Shown here one piece after another: positions 19,958 to 27,987 of a stretch of 64,000 nucleotides of DNA. The translations under genes were made by a program, and so were the position numbers. The notes under the pieces are model-generated. The model did not search any database and was not told the origin of the DNA. It saw only the letters and a program-made list of their open reading frames with translations. Each line of letters opens with the position of its first letter. Position 1 is the stretch's first letter. The stretch comes from Candidatus Heimdallarchaeota archaeon. GTDB taxonomy: Archaea; Asgardarchaeota; Heimdallarchaeia; Heimdallarchaeales; Kariarchaeaceae. The DNA lies in assembly GCA_026702845.1 (NCBI GenBank), contig JADCLS010000015.1, forward strand, positions 1-64,000, read 5' to 3'.

Positions 19958-20569
19958 TTAATCGGATTTCTTTGGCCCAATTATCATGATAAGTTGATCT
20001 GTATTCACTTGATCTCCAACTTTGACTTTTATATCTTTTACCTCGCCTGATATAGAGCATATTAAATCATTCTGCATCTTCATGGCTTCTAAAATGGCAA
20101 CACGTTGTCCTGTTTCAACAGGATCACCAACATGTACATCAACTGAACTGATATTTCCTGGAAGGGGAGCTCTAATTTCCTCACCACCAGCCTTAGCAGA
20201 TCGTTTTCTGCTCAGTTTCGGTATTGATGGCTGAAAATTAAATAGTGTTTTTCTTCCTTCAAGATATATCTGACCATCACTATGATTGATCTTGTATCGA
20301 TGGATTTGTTTCTTATTAATCTCAACCTTAGCCAAAAATGAATTATCTTCCAGTTCCATCACTGAGGTTTTGTATAATTTTCCATCAATAACAACTCCAT
20401 CATCTCCATCATATAGAATTTGTATTGTACGCCCATTAAGATTAATATCATATTTTTTGAATTTTTTCTCATCTATATCCTCAATTTCTCTTGGTGAAGA
20501 AAGTTTTTGATACACCATTCCTCGGGATATTGGGGTGATTCCCTTTCCGATATCGTCATCAGAGTTCAT
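19958..20569 (-). CDS. Biotin carboxyl carrier protein of acyl-CoA carboxylase
   Basis: A 203-residue protein. The last 75 residues form a biotinyl domain with the attachment motif EAMKMQ, biotin-accepting lysine Lys164, and the flanking APLPG turn. The first 125 residues are a beta-rich region like the linker seen in pyruvate carboxylase and oxaloacetate decarboxylase carrier chains. The start ATG overlaps the stop of the biotin carboxylase gene by one base (TAATG), so translation is likely coupled. No biotin protein ligase gene is present in the window. Confidence 0.92.
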   Translation of the reverse strand: MNSDDDIGKGITPISRGMVYQKLSSPREIEDIDEKKFKKYDINLNGRTIQILYDGDDGVVIDGKLYKTSVMELEDNSFLAKVEINKKQIHRYKINHSDGQIYLEGRKTLFNFQPSIPKLSRKRSAKAGGEEIRAPLPGNISSVDVHVGDPVETGQRVAILEAMKMQNDLICSISGEVKDIKVKVGDQVNTDQLIMIIGPKKSD

Positions 20570-22050
20570 TATACAATCCTCCCTGTGGATTCATATCTCC
20601 CTTGATCTTTCCACTTTGAGTCTGATCGATCAGGTAGTATCACCTTGGAAGTCTTAAGACCAGTCATAAAGAGCGCAGCCACTCTTCTATTGAAGGCTTC
20701 TTTAATATATGATATTATATTGCTATCATCTATGAAATTAGTTGTTATCTTACCCTGATGGAATTCTTTGTTTGCTAGCAATACTCGGTGAAAAGCTGCA
20801 TTAGTTGGAAATCCAACAATTGTTAACTCATTGAGAGCATAATAAGCCCTATGTATAGCCTGCTTCCGGTTTTCTCCCCATACAATTAACTTACCCAGCA
20901 TACTATCATAATCACTCGGTACTTGATATTGATCATAGATATGGGAGTCGAATCGTATACCAAATCCACCAGGTGGAACGAAATTAAGAATTTTACCAGG
21001 ACTTGGTCTGAAGTCATTAACTGGATCCTCGGCATTTATTCTCAACTCTATTGCATGTCCTCGAAATGAAATATCCTCTTGCTTCCAAGATAAACTCTTT
21101 CCTGTAGCAACTCTAAGTTGTTCAAGAACAAGGTCCTTCCCAGTGATCATCTCTGTTACAGGATGTTCTACTTGTAATCTAGCATTTACCTCGTTAAAAT
21201 ATAATTCTCCATCCTTCATGAGAAATTCAGCAGTGCCAGCATTGATATATCCCACTGATTTCGCTAATTTCTTCACCTTCTCTCCAACTTCCTCCCTTAA
21301 TTCTGGGGTCATAGCTGGACTAGGAGCCTCTTCAAGTAATTTTTGATGCCTACGCTGTATTGAACATTCTCTCTCACCAAGATGAACCACATGACCTGAG
21401 CTATCAGCAATAAACTGAAATTCAATGTGTTTTGGTTTCTCAACGTATTTTTCCAGAAATATCTGTGATTTTCCGAATGCTGAGTGTGCTTGTTTACTGG
21501 TACGTTCAATAGCCTTTACAAGCTCATCCTCAGATCGAACCACTGCCATTCCCATTCCACCTCCTCCAAATGCTGCTTTGACCATTATTGGATAACCTAT
21601 CTCTCTGGCAAGTACGAGTGCTTCTTTATTCGCATTAACTGGCTCATCTGTTCCTGGTGTGGTGGGGACTCCAACTTTTTGAGCTACTTCTCTAGATTTA
21701 AGTTTGTTCCCTAGTTGCGAAATTGCCATTGGTGGTGGACCCACCCAGATTAATCCATTCTCTATAACTTTCTGAGCAAATTCTGCTGATTCTGATAAAA
21801 ATCCATAACCTGGATGAATTCCATCAGCACCTACTGTTGTTGCTATATCAATTATCTTTTCAATATTGAGATAATTATCAATTGCAGGACCATAACCCAT
21901 GGATACTGCTTCGTCCGCAATTCTAGTATGCATGGAGTACTTATCCTGCTCTGAATAAATAGCAACTGTATCCATCTCTAGCATTTTTGCTGCACGATGT
22001 ATCCTTACTGCGATCTCTGCCCTGTTTGCAATTAACAGCTTTTCAATCAT
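20569..22050 (-). CDS. accC: Biotin carboxylase subunit of acyl-CoA carboxylase
   Basis: About 493 residues with the ATP-grasp biotin carboxylase architecture. The N-terminus IEKLLIANRAEIAVRI is the classic opening; the glycine-rich ATP loop is AFGGGGMGMAVV; NEVNARLQVEHPVTE carries the catalytic metal ligands and the Arg used in biotin carboxylation. It carboxylates biotin on the carrier protein encoded next. The frame extends to a GTG three codons further upstream, but the ATG at 22050 gives the normal family N-terminus. First gene of the carboxylase operon; the 348-bp gap upstream holds its promoter. Confidence 0.94.
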   Translation of the reverse strand: MIEKLLIANRAEIAVRIHRAAKMLEMDTVAIYSEQDKYSMHTRIADEAVSMGYGPAIDNYLNIEKIIDIATTVGADGIHPGYGFLSESAEFAQKVIENGLIWVGPPPMAISQLGNKLKSREVAQKVGVPTTPGTDEPVNANKEALVLAREIGYPIMVKAAFGGGGMGMAVVRSEDELVKAIERTSKQAHSAFGKSQIFLEKYVEKPKHIEFQFIADSSGHVVHLGERECSIQRRHQKLLEEAPSPAMTPELREEVGEKVKKLAKSVGYINAGTAEFLMKDGELYFNEVNARLQVEHPVTEMITGKDLVLEQLRVATGKSLSWKQEDISFRGHAIELRINAEDPVNDFRPSPGKILNFVPPGGFGIRFDSHIYDQYQVPSDYDSMLGKLIVWGENRKQAIHRAYYALNELTIVGFPTNAAFHRVLLANKEFHQGKITTNFIDDSNIISYIKEAFNRRVAALFMTGLKTSKVILPDRSDSKWKDQGRYESTGRIV

Positions 22051-22407
22051 TAATTTCACAAATATGTTTTGAGTTTAAAAGAAAGATGATGTGCAAATTT
22101 TCCGATGATCGAAATTTAAGTTCTAGAGTGACGACAATTAGTCTACTAAATAATATGTACAACTTGACCGATAATAATTCACTTAAACAAAGTTATTTAA
22201 TTCTAAGTTTGGTCCTGAGTAACATCATCCTTTCGGAGCGATAATACATATTTATTACCACAGAAATCTAATTAAAAATTGCTATAAAAATAGCAATTCG
22301 TTAAATTGCAAGATTAGGAGTATTTTTTTATTAAGAATTTTATTCGAAACGAAAGTAACTATGTAGGTATTTATATAAAATGAATTCCTATTGAGAAAAG
22401 AGGAACT
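22051..22407. promoter_or_regulatory. Divergent intergenic region with perfect hairpin
   Basis: Between the carboxylase operon and a membrane-protein gene. It holds a perfect 8-bp inverted repeat, AATTGCTA at 22277-22284 and TAGCAATT at 22291-22298, separated by six bases, which may be an operator or hairpin. A plus-strand TATA element (TTTATATAAAA, about 22370-22380) lies about 30 bp before the ATG at 22408, with GAGG just before that start. No other gene is seen. Confidence 0.45.
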
Positions 22408-23742
22408 ATGAAAGCTGAGTACTTTGGTAATGATGTTTACAGAACAGAGTATTTAAAGACTGTAAATATCGGTACCAGCCTTGTACAAGGTGAGGATGGT
22501 CACACTAAAAAGATCAGTTATGATGATCGTGTGTTTTTCAATTTCCATCCCATAGTTGACAGAAACAATCTAATTGGAGTTTTCTTGTTCTCAATCGCAG
22601 TAAGAATGTTCATCTTGTTCACTGCTTATGCAGATCCTACCTATATCCGAGAACGAGCGGGATTTAATATAGATTTCATCAATCACGTCTGGTTTGTTGA
22701 TGAGGTGCTTCAGGGAAATTTCTTCTATCATAATTATTTAGATCTACAAATTTTCTATTCTCCAGTTACTCCTGTTATTCTTATCATTCTGGCGTATCCA
22801 TTCATTTTACTTTTCAATAATATTGACCTTGTATCTGTAATTATAATTTCAAGTTCATTACTAATGGGTATCAAAGCTATTGGAAATTATCTTCTATTAA
22901 TAGAATATAAGCAAAATAAAAAACTAGCAGCATTATTAGTAATTTTCAATCCTTTTGAATTAGGAGGAGTTATCCCCTGGGGTGGATTATCGCTGATAAT
23001 TACAACCACTTCAATCACCTACTCGATTTTATTATACAGAAAAATCGCTAAGAAACAAATCTCAGCCAGAGTTGGATTTTCCGGGATAATTACTCTTCTG
23101 TTAATCAGTAGCTTTGCTCATAGAACAGGAACGGTTGTACATATTGCAGCAATACTGCTTATGGCTACCTTCTATCTGAGGTATCGGAAACTAAATATGT
23201 TAGACCTCAACCTCAATTACTCCAAATGGAAGGTTTCTCTGGCCTTTGCATTATTCATGATACCAATTATATGGTATTATTACTTGAGAGTACATGGCAG
23301 TGTGTTCAATGTTGTTGATTTTTCACCAAAATCGTTACAGCTCAAGGGATATTATATCGTGAAAACGATCACAGAAGGATTTCCTTTACTTGTCTTGACC
23401 CTAACGGGAGTATACCTCTGGTATCCCAAAAAACCTAAACCTTACAAGGAAATCAAATTATATACATTTGAGTATGGATATCTTTTCATGACTATTATAT
23501 TCATGATGATCCCATTTACAGATCCAGATATAAATTCTCGTTTTCTCTTTGTCATAGATGGACTATTACTCTTTTTCTGGGCATATGTTGAGTATTATAT
23601 GCGGCAGATGAAAATAACTAAGAGGAGATACGTCTACACTTATTGGATTTCTACAGTAATATTGTGCATATCAGTTTTTGTTATCTCAATATTGTATACT
23701 ATTAATTACATTTACCAAAGAATTGGAATAAGAGAATTATAA
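22408..23742 (+). CDS. Polytopic membrane protein of unknown function (444 aa)
   Basis: After a soluble N-terminal segment of about 55 residues, the chain has roughly ten hydrophobic segments, for example IGVFLFSIAVRMFILFTAYA, VTPVILIILAYPFILLF and VSLAFALFMIPIIWYYY. An acidic/aromatic loop after the first helix (FINHVWFVDEVLQGNFFY) recalls the first loop of GT-C glycosyltransferase-like proteins, but there is no decisive motif. It stands alone, with its own TATA box and GAGG ribosome site. I do not recognise the family. Confidence 0.65.
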   Translation: MKAEYFGNDVYRTEYLKTVNIGTSLVQGEDGHTKKISYDDRVFFNFHPIVDRNNLIGVFLFSIAVRMFILFTAYADPTYIRERAGFNIDFINHVWFVDEVLQGNFFYHNYLDLQIFYSPVTPVILIILAYPFILLFNNIDLVSVIIISSSLLMGIKAIGNYLLLIEYKQNKKLAALLVIFNPFELGGVIPWGGLSLIITTTSITYSILLYRKIAKKQISARVGFSGIITLLLISSFAHRTGTVVHIAAILLMATFYLRYRKLNMLDLNLNYSKWKVSLAFALFMIPIIWYYYLRVHGSVFNVVDFSPKSLQLKGYYIVKTITEGFPLLVLTLTGVYLWYPKKPKPYKEIKLYTFEYGYLFMTIIFMMIPFTDPDINSRFLFVIDGLLLFFWAYVEYYMRQMKITKRRYVYTYWISTVILCISVFVISILYTINYIYQRIGIREL

Positions 23743-23785
23743 GTCAAAATTATTTGATTTTAATAGTTTTCCAATATTTTTTTCT

Positions 23786-25225
23786 TTACATAAGGCCTTT
23801 GAGATCGGGGAATCTGGCATAAAAGAGTTTTTCATATGTTGATTCCTCAGCCCAAGTCTTTGAGATCTTGGGGAATTTACTCTCAGGGATTAAGGCAATA
23901 GCTTGTTGGGCCCTCTTTATTATAAATTCATGAATCTCTGATGTACCCTCATACACATTTAATACACGAACATCACGAGCAATTTTGTTGACCTCATATT
24001 CAGCAACGAATCCGTTTCCACCAAATATCTGTTGAGCATCATAGGCAAGATGATTGACAATTTCTGTTGTATAATTCTTTGCTGATGAAATGAAGTAATG
24101 GGTTAATCCACCCCTAGCTGCACCAGGCAATGAACTAGCAGCCATCTTCTCAGATGATTCACCAGTAGCTCCAACATCAAATGGTAACCAGTTTTTATAA
24201 TACCTTTCAAGAGCTAAAGCACTCATGAAACCATATGTCCTCATTCTGGGTAGTGTGACTTCCATGGCTTTCAATTTCCTTGATACTCCTGGGAAAGCAC
24301 TTATAGGTTTTCCAAATTGCATACGCTCCTCAGCATATTCCTTAGCAAGCTCTGTGGCACGTACTGCTGCACCCATAGCTTGAAAAGTTACACCCAATCT
24401 CATACCCATCAATCTTTCGAGGACTTTCTTATAACCCTCACCAACTCCAGCGATGATATTTTCCTTAGGTACCCTAACGTCTTTGAAATGCAGCTGTGCT
24501 GTTGGATTAGCTTTTAGACCAGATTTATGCTCCAGTCTTTCAGTAGTGATACCTTCAAGACCTTCTACAATAAATACATTATGACCCTCCATCTTTCCAT
24601 TTACCATATTCTTGGCAAGAACAAGGCCAGTTTCAGCATAACCTCCATTGGAGATGAAGATCTTTGTGCCATTGATAACATACTCATCTCCCTCAAGAAC
24701 AGATGTAGTTTTCACTGCTTCAAGATTTGATCCTGCCTCAGACTCGGTGAAACCTACGTATCCAACGTATTTTCCTTCAGAAAAATTCTTGATTATAGAA
24801 TCATAGTTTGGCTGATGATATACAATCAAAGCCTCCATGACTGATAGGCTGATGAAGGTTAATACCTGAGTTGAAATATCATATTTTGCCAAGACCTCAG
24901 TCATCGCTGCAATGGCTATGGATCCAAATCCCATTCCTCCCAATTCTTTAGGAACAAAGAAAGAATACAATTCATTGTCTTTGATCATCTCATTCACAAC
25001 TTCCTCCATCTTTGGAGGAAGAACTACCTTACCATCAACAAGTTTCGCCCCTATCTCATCCCATTCTTGAATACTGGGTCTGATCTTTTTCTCACAAATT
25101 GTTTCTAGAGTTTCAAGAACTGCCAGAAAAATATCGATATCATCCTGATCAACACCCATCTTCCTGCTCATAATTTCAAAAATTTCAGAAGCTGACTTGC
25201 CGTCTATTTGTTTTAGCATTGACAT
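23786..25225 (-). CDS. Acyl-CoA dehydrogenase
   Basis: A 479-residue flavoprotein of the acyl-CoA dehydrogenase family. It has the FAD/substrate motif GFTESEAGSN, the domain-closing GTKIFISNGG, QMFGKP-type AEERMQFGKPI, and YEGTSEI with the catalytic base Glu426. The chain is longer than a typical 380-residue dehydrogenase, mainly at the N-terminus and in an insert near residue 350. It would oxidise an acyl-CoA to enoyl-CoA, as in fatty-acid or branched-chain degradation. The gene is alone, with a TATA-like box CATTTAAGTA centred 26 bp before the ATG and a palindrome further upstream. Chain-length preference cannot be told. Confidence 0.92.
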   Translation of the reverse strand: MSMLKQIDGKSASEIFEIMSRKMGVDQDDIDIFLAVLETLETICEKKIRPSIQEWDEIGAKLVDGKVVLPPKMEEVVNEMIKDNELYSFFVPKELGGMGFGSIAIAAMTEVLAKYDISTQVLTFISLSVMEALIVYHQPNYDSIIKNFSEGKYVGYVGFTESEAGSNLEAVKTTSVLEGDEYVINGTKIFISNGGYAETGLVLAKNMVNGKMEGHNVFIVEGLEGITTERLEHKSGLKANPTAQLHFKDVRVPKENIIAGVGEGYKKVLERLMGMRLGVTFQAMGAAVRATELAKEYAEERMQFGKPISAFPGVSRKLKAMEVTLPRMRTYGFMSALALERYYKNWLPFDVGATGESSEKMAASSLPGAARGGLTHYFISSAKNYTTEIVNHLAYDAQQIFGGNGFVAEYEVNKIARDVRVLNVYEGTSEIHEFIIKRAQQAIALIPESKFPKISKTWAEESTYEKLFYARFPDLKGLM

Positions 25226-25246
25226 AAGGTTTTATGCCAATACTTG

Positions 25247-25256
25247 TACTTAAATG
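25247..25256 (-). promoter_or_regulatory. TATA box of the acyl-CoA dehydrogenase gene
   Basis: Minus-strand CATTTAAGTA, centred about 26 bp before the ATG at 25225, so the message is probably leaderless. The core TTTAAGTA also occurs before the secreted-protein gene at 10581. Confidence 0.5.
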
Positions 25257-25281
25257 TTATTAGCTAATTATTGAGATTTTG

Positions 25282-25297
25282 CCTACCTATAGGTAGG
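25282..25297. promoter_or_regulatory. Perfect 16-bp palindrome, operator-like
   Basis: CCTACCTATAGGTAGG is a perfect palindrome about 60 bp before the acyl-CoA dehydrogenase start and about 30 bp upstream of its TATA box. A palindrome of this size fits a dimeric TetR-type regulator, a class that often controls fatty-acid genes. The rest of the 500-bp gap (25226-25726) is AT-rich, with no gene seen, and ends in the gyrB promoter region. Confidence 0.55.
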
Positions 25298-25726
25298 TAA
25301 AAAAACATTAATTCGAGTCATTACTAGAATTACTATGCAAATTGCCGAAAATCGCATTCATAATACAAATATCCGTATTTTTATTTAAGCTCTCTCGGTT
25401 ATTCGTCAATAGCTCTTGTTATTCAAATCAAATAATCCTTCATGAAGAACTCCAAATGCAATAATTTCCAGACGCCTAAAAACTAAATGAATTGATTGAT
25501 TAACTAGTAATAAATTGGAGTAAATTTTAAAGTATTTTTTAACCCGATTATAGAGTTTGAAAAAAAAAATAAGTACGACCATACTTCATTTCGAAAGAAT
25601 ATTGATTAACTTATGCTAAAACTTCTGTAAGCATGACGATACTATTTTAAAGCATAAAATTTATTAAAAGATGTAAACAACTGCCTCTAGAAAAGAGCGT
25701 AGTACAGAATTGTAGGGAAAAACATC

Positions 25727-27973
25727 ATGTCATCCAACAATAATGACCCGTCTGTAGATATAACCACTGATGAAGAGATTAAGGAAATTATCAATTTAAA
25801 GGATGAAACATACGATGCATCCTCAATCAAGGTACTTGAGGGTACTGAGGGAATCAGAGAAAGACCATCGATGTATATCGGTGATACTTCGAAACGAGGA
25901 TTCCATCATCTTGTATATGAGGTCATCGACAACAGTATTGATGAAGCCATGGCTGGTCGTGGTAGTCAAGTTGAAGTAATCATCCATCCAGATAATTCGA
26001 TCTCAATAAGGGATGATGGTGCGGGTATACCAGCATCCAACCATCCAACATATAATGTATCAACCTTAGAAGTAATATTGACCAAAATTCACAGTGGAGG
26101 AAAATTTGACAATAAGGCATATAAAGTATCAGGTGGCTTACATGGCGTAGGTTTAGCCGCAGTCTGTGCACTATCAGAAGATTTTCTTGTGAAAAGTTAT
26201 AGAGATGGAAAAATATACACCCAACGTTATAAAGATGGTAAGAAAGTAACAGAGGTCAGTACTGAACCTCTTGGAAATGCGCATAATGGAACTCTTATCC
26301 ATTTCAAACCAGATAGTAAAATTTTTGTCAGCACCAAAGGTGCAGATGAGGATGAAAGTGATGAGGATACATTCGAAGGATTTACAGGTGAATTTGATTA
26401 TGATGAACTGGCCGTTCGATTTCACCAGATCGCTTACCTCACCCCAGGGTTCAAAATAATTTTTACAGATAAAAGACGAAAGGATGAAGATGGTAACTTC
26501 ATTACCAATTCATATCTTGAAGAGGGTGGTCTAGTATCTTATGTAAAATATTTTCAAGAGAAAAAACGTAAAGCAGAGCTTCTAGATACCGATGCAGAAA
26601 TATTCTATACGATGGGTATGGAACAAAATGTCAGAGTTGAAGTGGCTTTAACCTATGTTAATGATTTCAAAGATGTAGAACCAATAGGATTTGTTAATAA
26701 TATCCATACAGGGGAAGGAGGAACCCATATTACTGGGTTCAAGAGAACTCTAACAAGGGTACTCAAAGAACATGCTAAAGAACTTGAAGAAATTGAAGCC
26801 AAAAATCGGAAGAAAGCAAAGAAAGGATCTAAGAAATCAGTGAAAGATGACCCTGAACTCTCCAGTAGGGACCTCAGAGAGGGTCTTATAGCCATTATTT
26901 CCACACAAATCCCATCGCCTCAATTTGAGGGACAAACAAAAACCAAACTTGGCAATTCAGAAATTGTAAGTCTTGTGTCAAGTGTAATGATGGAACCCTT
27001 CAAACACTGGTTGAAGAAAAATGAAAGATTAGGCAAGGAAATCATCAATAAGGCTAAAAGAGCAAGAGATATCAGAATAAAGGCCAGCAAGTTTCTTAAG
27101 GATCAAAGAAAGGGATCTTCAGCAGGTCGATTACCTGGAAAATTGGTGAATGCTAGAACAAAGGATGCAAGTAAGCGAGAACTCTATCTGGTTGAGGGTC
27201 AATCAGCAGGAGGTACTGCTGTCAAAGCAAGAGATAGTGAATATCAAGAAATTCTCTTTTTACGAGGAAAAGTACTCAATGTTGAGAAAGCTAGGCTTGA
27301 CAGAGCAATGGAGAATGCAGAAATTAGGAATATTATTACTGCAATCAATGCAGGGCATCATGATGAATTTAATATTACAACCTGCCGATATGGCAAAGTC
27401 ATCCTCTTAACAGATGCTGATGTTGATGGTGCTCACATTGCAACACTTCTGTTCACATTCTTCTATCGCTATATGAAACCCCTTATCGAGGAAGGAAGGC
27501 TGTATATTGCTAGAACACCCTTATATCAACTTGAAGCAGAGGGTGAATTGAAAAAGATATTTAAAGAAGGCCTTGGACAGGAATATAGGTATTTCTACAC
27601 CGAGAAGGAAAAGGATTATGAGATGAGAATGTATGAAGATATGAAGTACACTCTAAAACGGTTTAAAGGTCTCGGTGAAATGAATCCAGATCAACTCAAA
27701 GAAACATCCATGAATTTTAAAACTAGGAAAATCGATAAGGTTCTCATCAGAGAAGAGATTAATGCCGAGGAATGGCTAAGTAATCTCATGGGAGATGATG
27801 TCGAACCTAGAAGGATTTTCATAAATAAAGGTGTATTCAGTGAGAAAAATATCAATAGTAGAGGAGATTTCTACAACCTCGCTTTTGATCTTCCATCAGT
27901 TGCTGAGAAGAAAACAGATTTGATGGGAGAACTCGAGTTAGCAGATGCACTTGAGGAAATTGTGGAGATTTAG
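25727..27973 (+). CDS. gyrB: DNA gyrase subunit B
   Basis: A 748-residue type IIA topoisomerase B subunit. The GHKL ATPase part carries EVIDNSIDEAMAG, the Gly-rich GGLHGVGLAAV lid and the transducer domain. The Toprim part has catalytic Glu490 in LVEGQSAGG and the acidic pair in LTDADVDGAHI, and the C-terminus keeps the RFKGLGEMN motif. Bacterial gyrases read EGDSAGG; here Asp is replaced by Gln492, the position matching E. coli GyrB Asp426. A charged insert rich in Lys/Arg near residues 350-390 is not usual. gyrA follows 14 bp later, so the two form an operon. Gyrase of this type reached archaea from bacteria. Confidence 0.95.
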   Translation: MSSNNNDPSVDITTDEEIKEIINLKDETYDASSIKVLEGTEGIRERPSMYIGDTSKRGFHHLVYEVIDNSIDEAMAGRGSQVEVIIHPDNSISIRDDGAGIPASNHPTYNVSTLEVILTKIHSGGKFDNKAYKVSGGLHGVGLAAVCALSEDFLVKSYRDGKIYTQRYKDGKKVTEVSTEPLGNAHNGTLIHFKPDSKIFVSTKGADEDESDEDTFEGFTGEFDYDELAVRFHQIAYLTPGFKIIFTDKRRKDEDGNFITNSYLEEGGLVSYVKYFQEKKRKAELLDTDAEIFYTMGMEQNVRVEVALTYVNDFKDVEPIGFVNNIHTGEGGTHITGFKRTLTRVLKEHAKELEEIEAKNRKKAKKGSKKSVKDDPELSSRDLREGLIAIISTQIPSPQFEGQTKTKLGNSEIVSLVSSVMMEPFKHWLKKNERLGKEIINKAKRARDIRIKASKFLKDQRKGSSAGRLPGKLVNARTKDASKRELYLVEGQSAGGTAVKARDSEYQEILFLRGKVLNVEKARLDRAMENAEIRNIITAINAGHHDEFNITTCRYGKVILLTDADVDGAHIATLLFTFFYRYMKPLIEEGRLYIARTPLYQLEAEGELKKIFKEGLGQEYRYFYTEKEKDYEMRMYEDMKYTLKRFKGLGEMNPDQLKETSMNFKTRKIDKVLIREEINAEEWLSNLMGDDVEPRRIFINKGVFSEKNINSRGDFYNLAFDLPSVAEKKTDLMGELELADALEEIVEI

Positions 27974-27987
27974 GGGAGATAAGAAAG

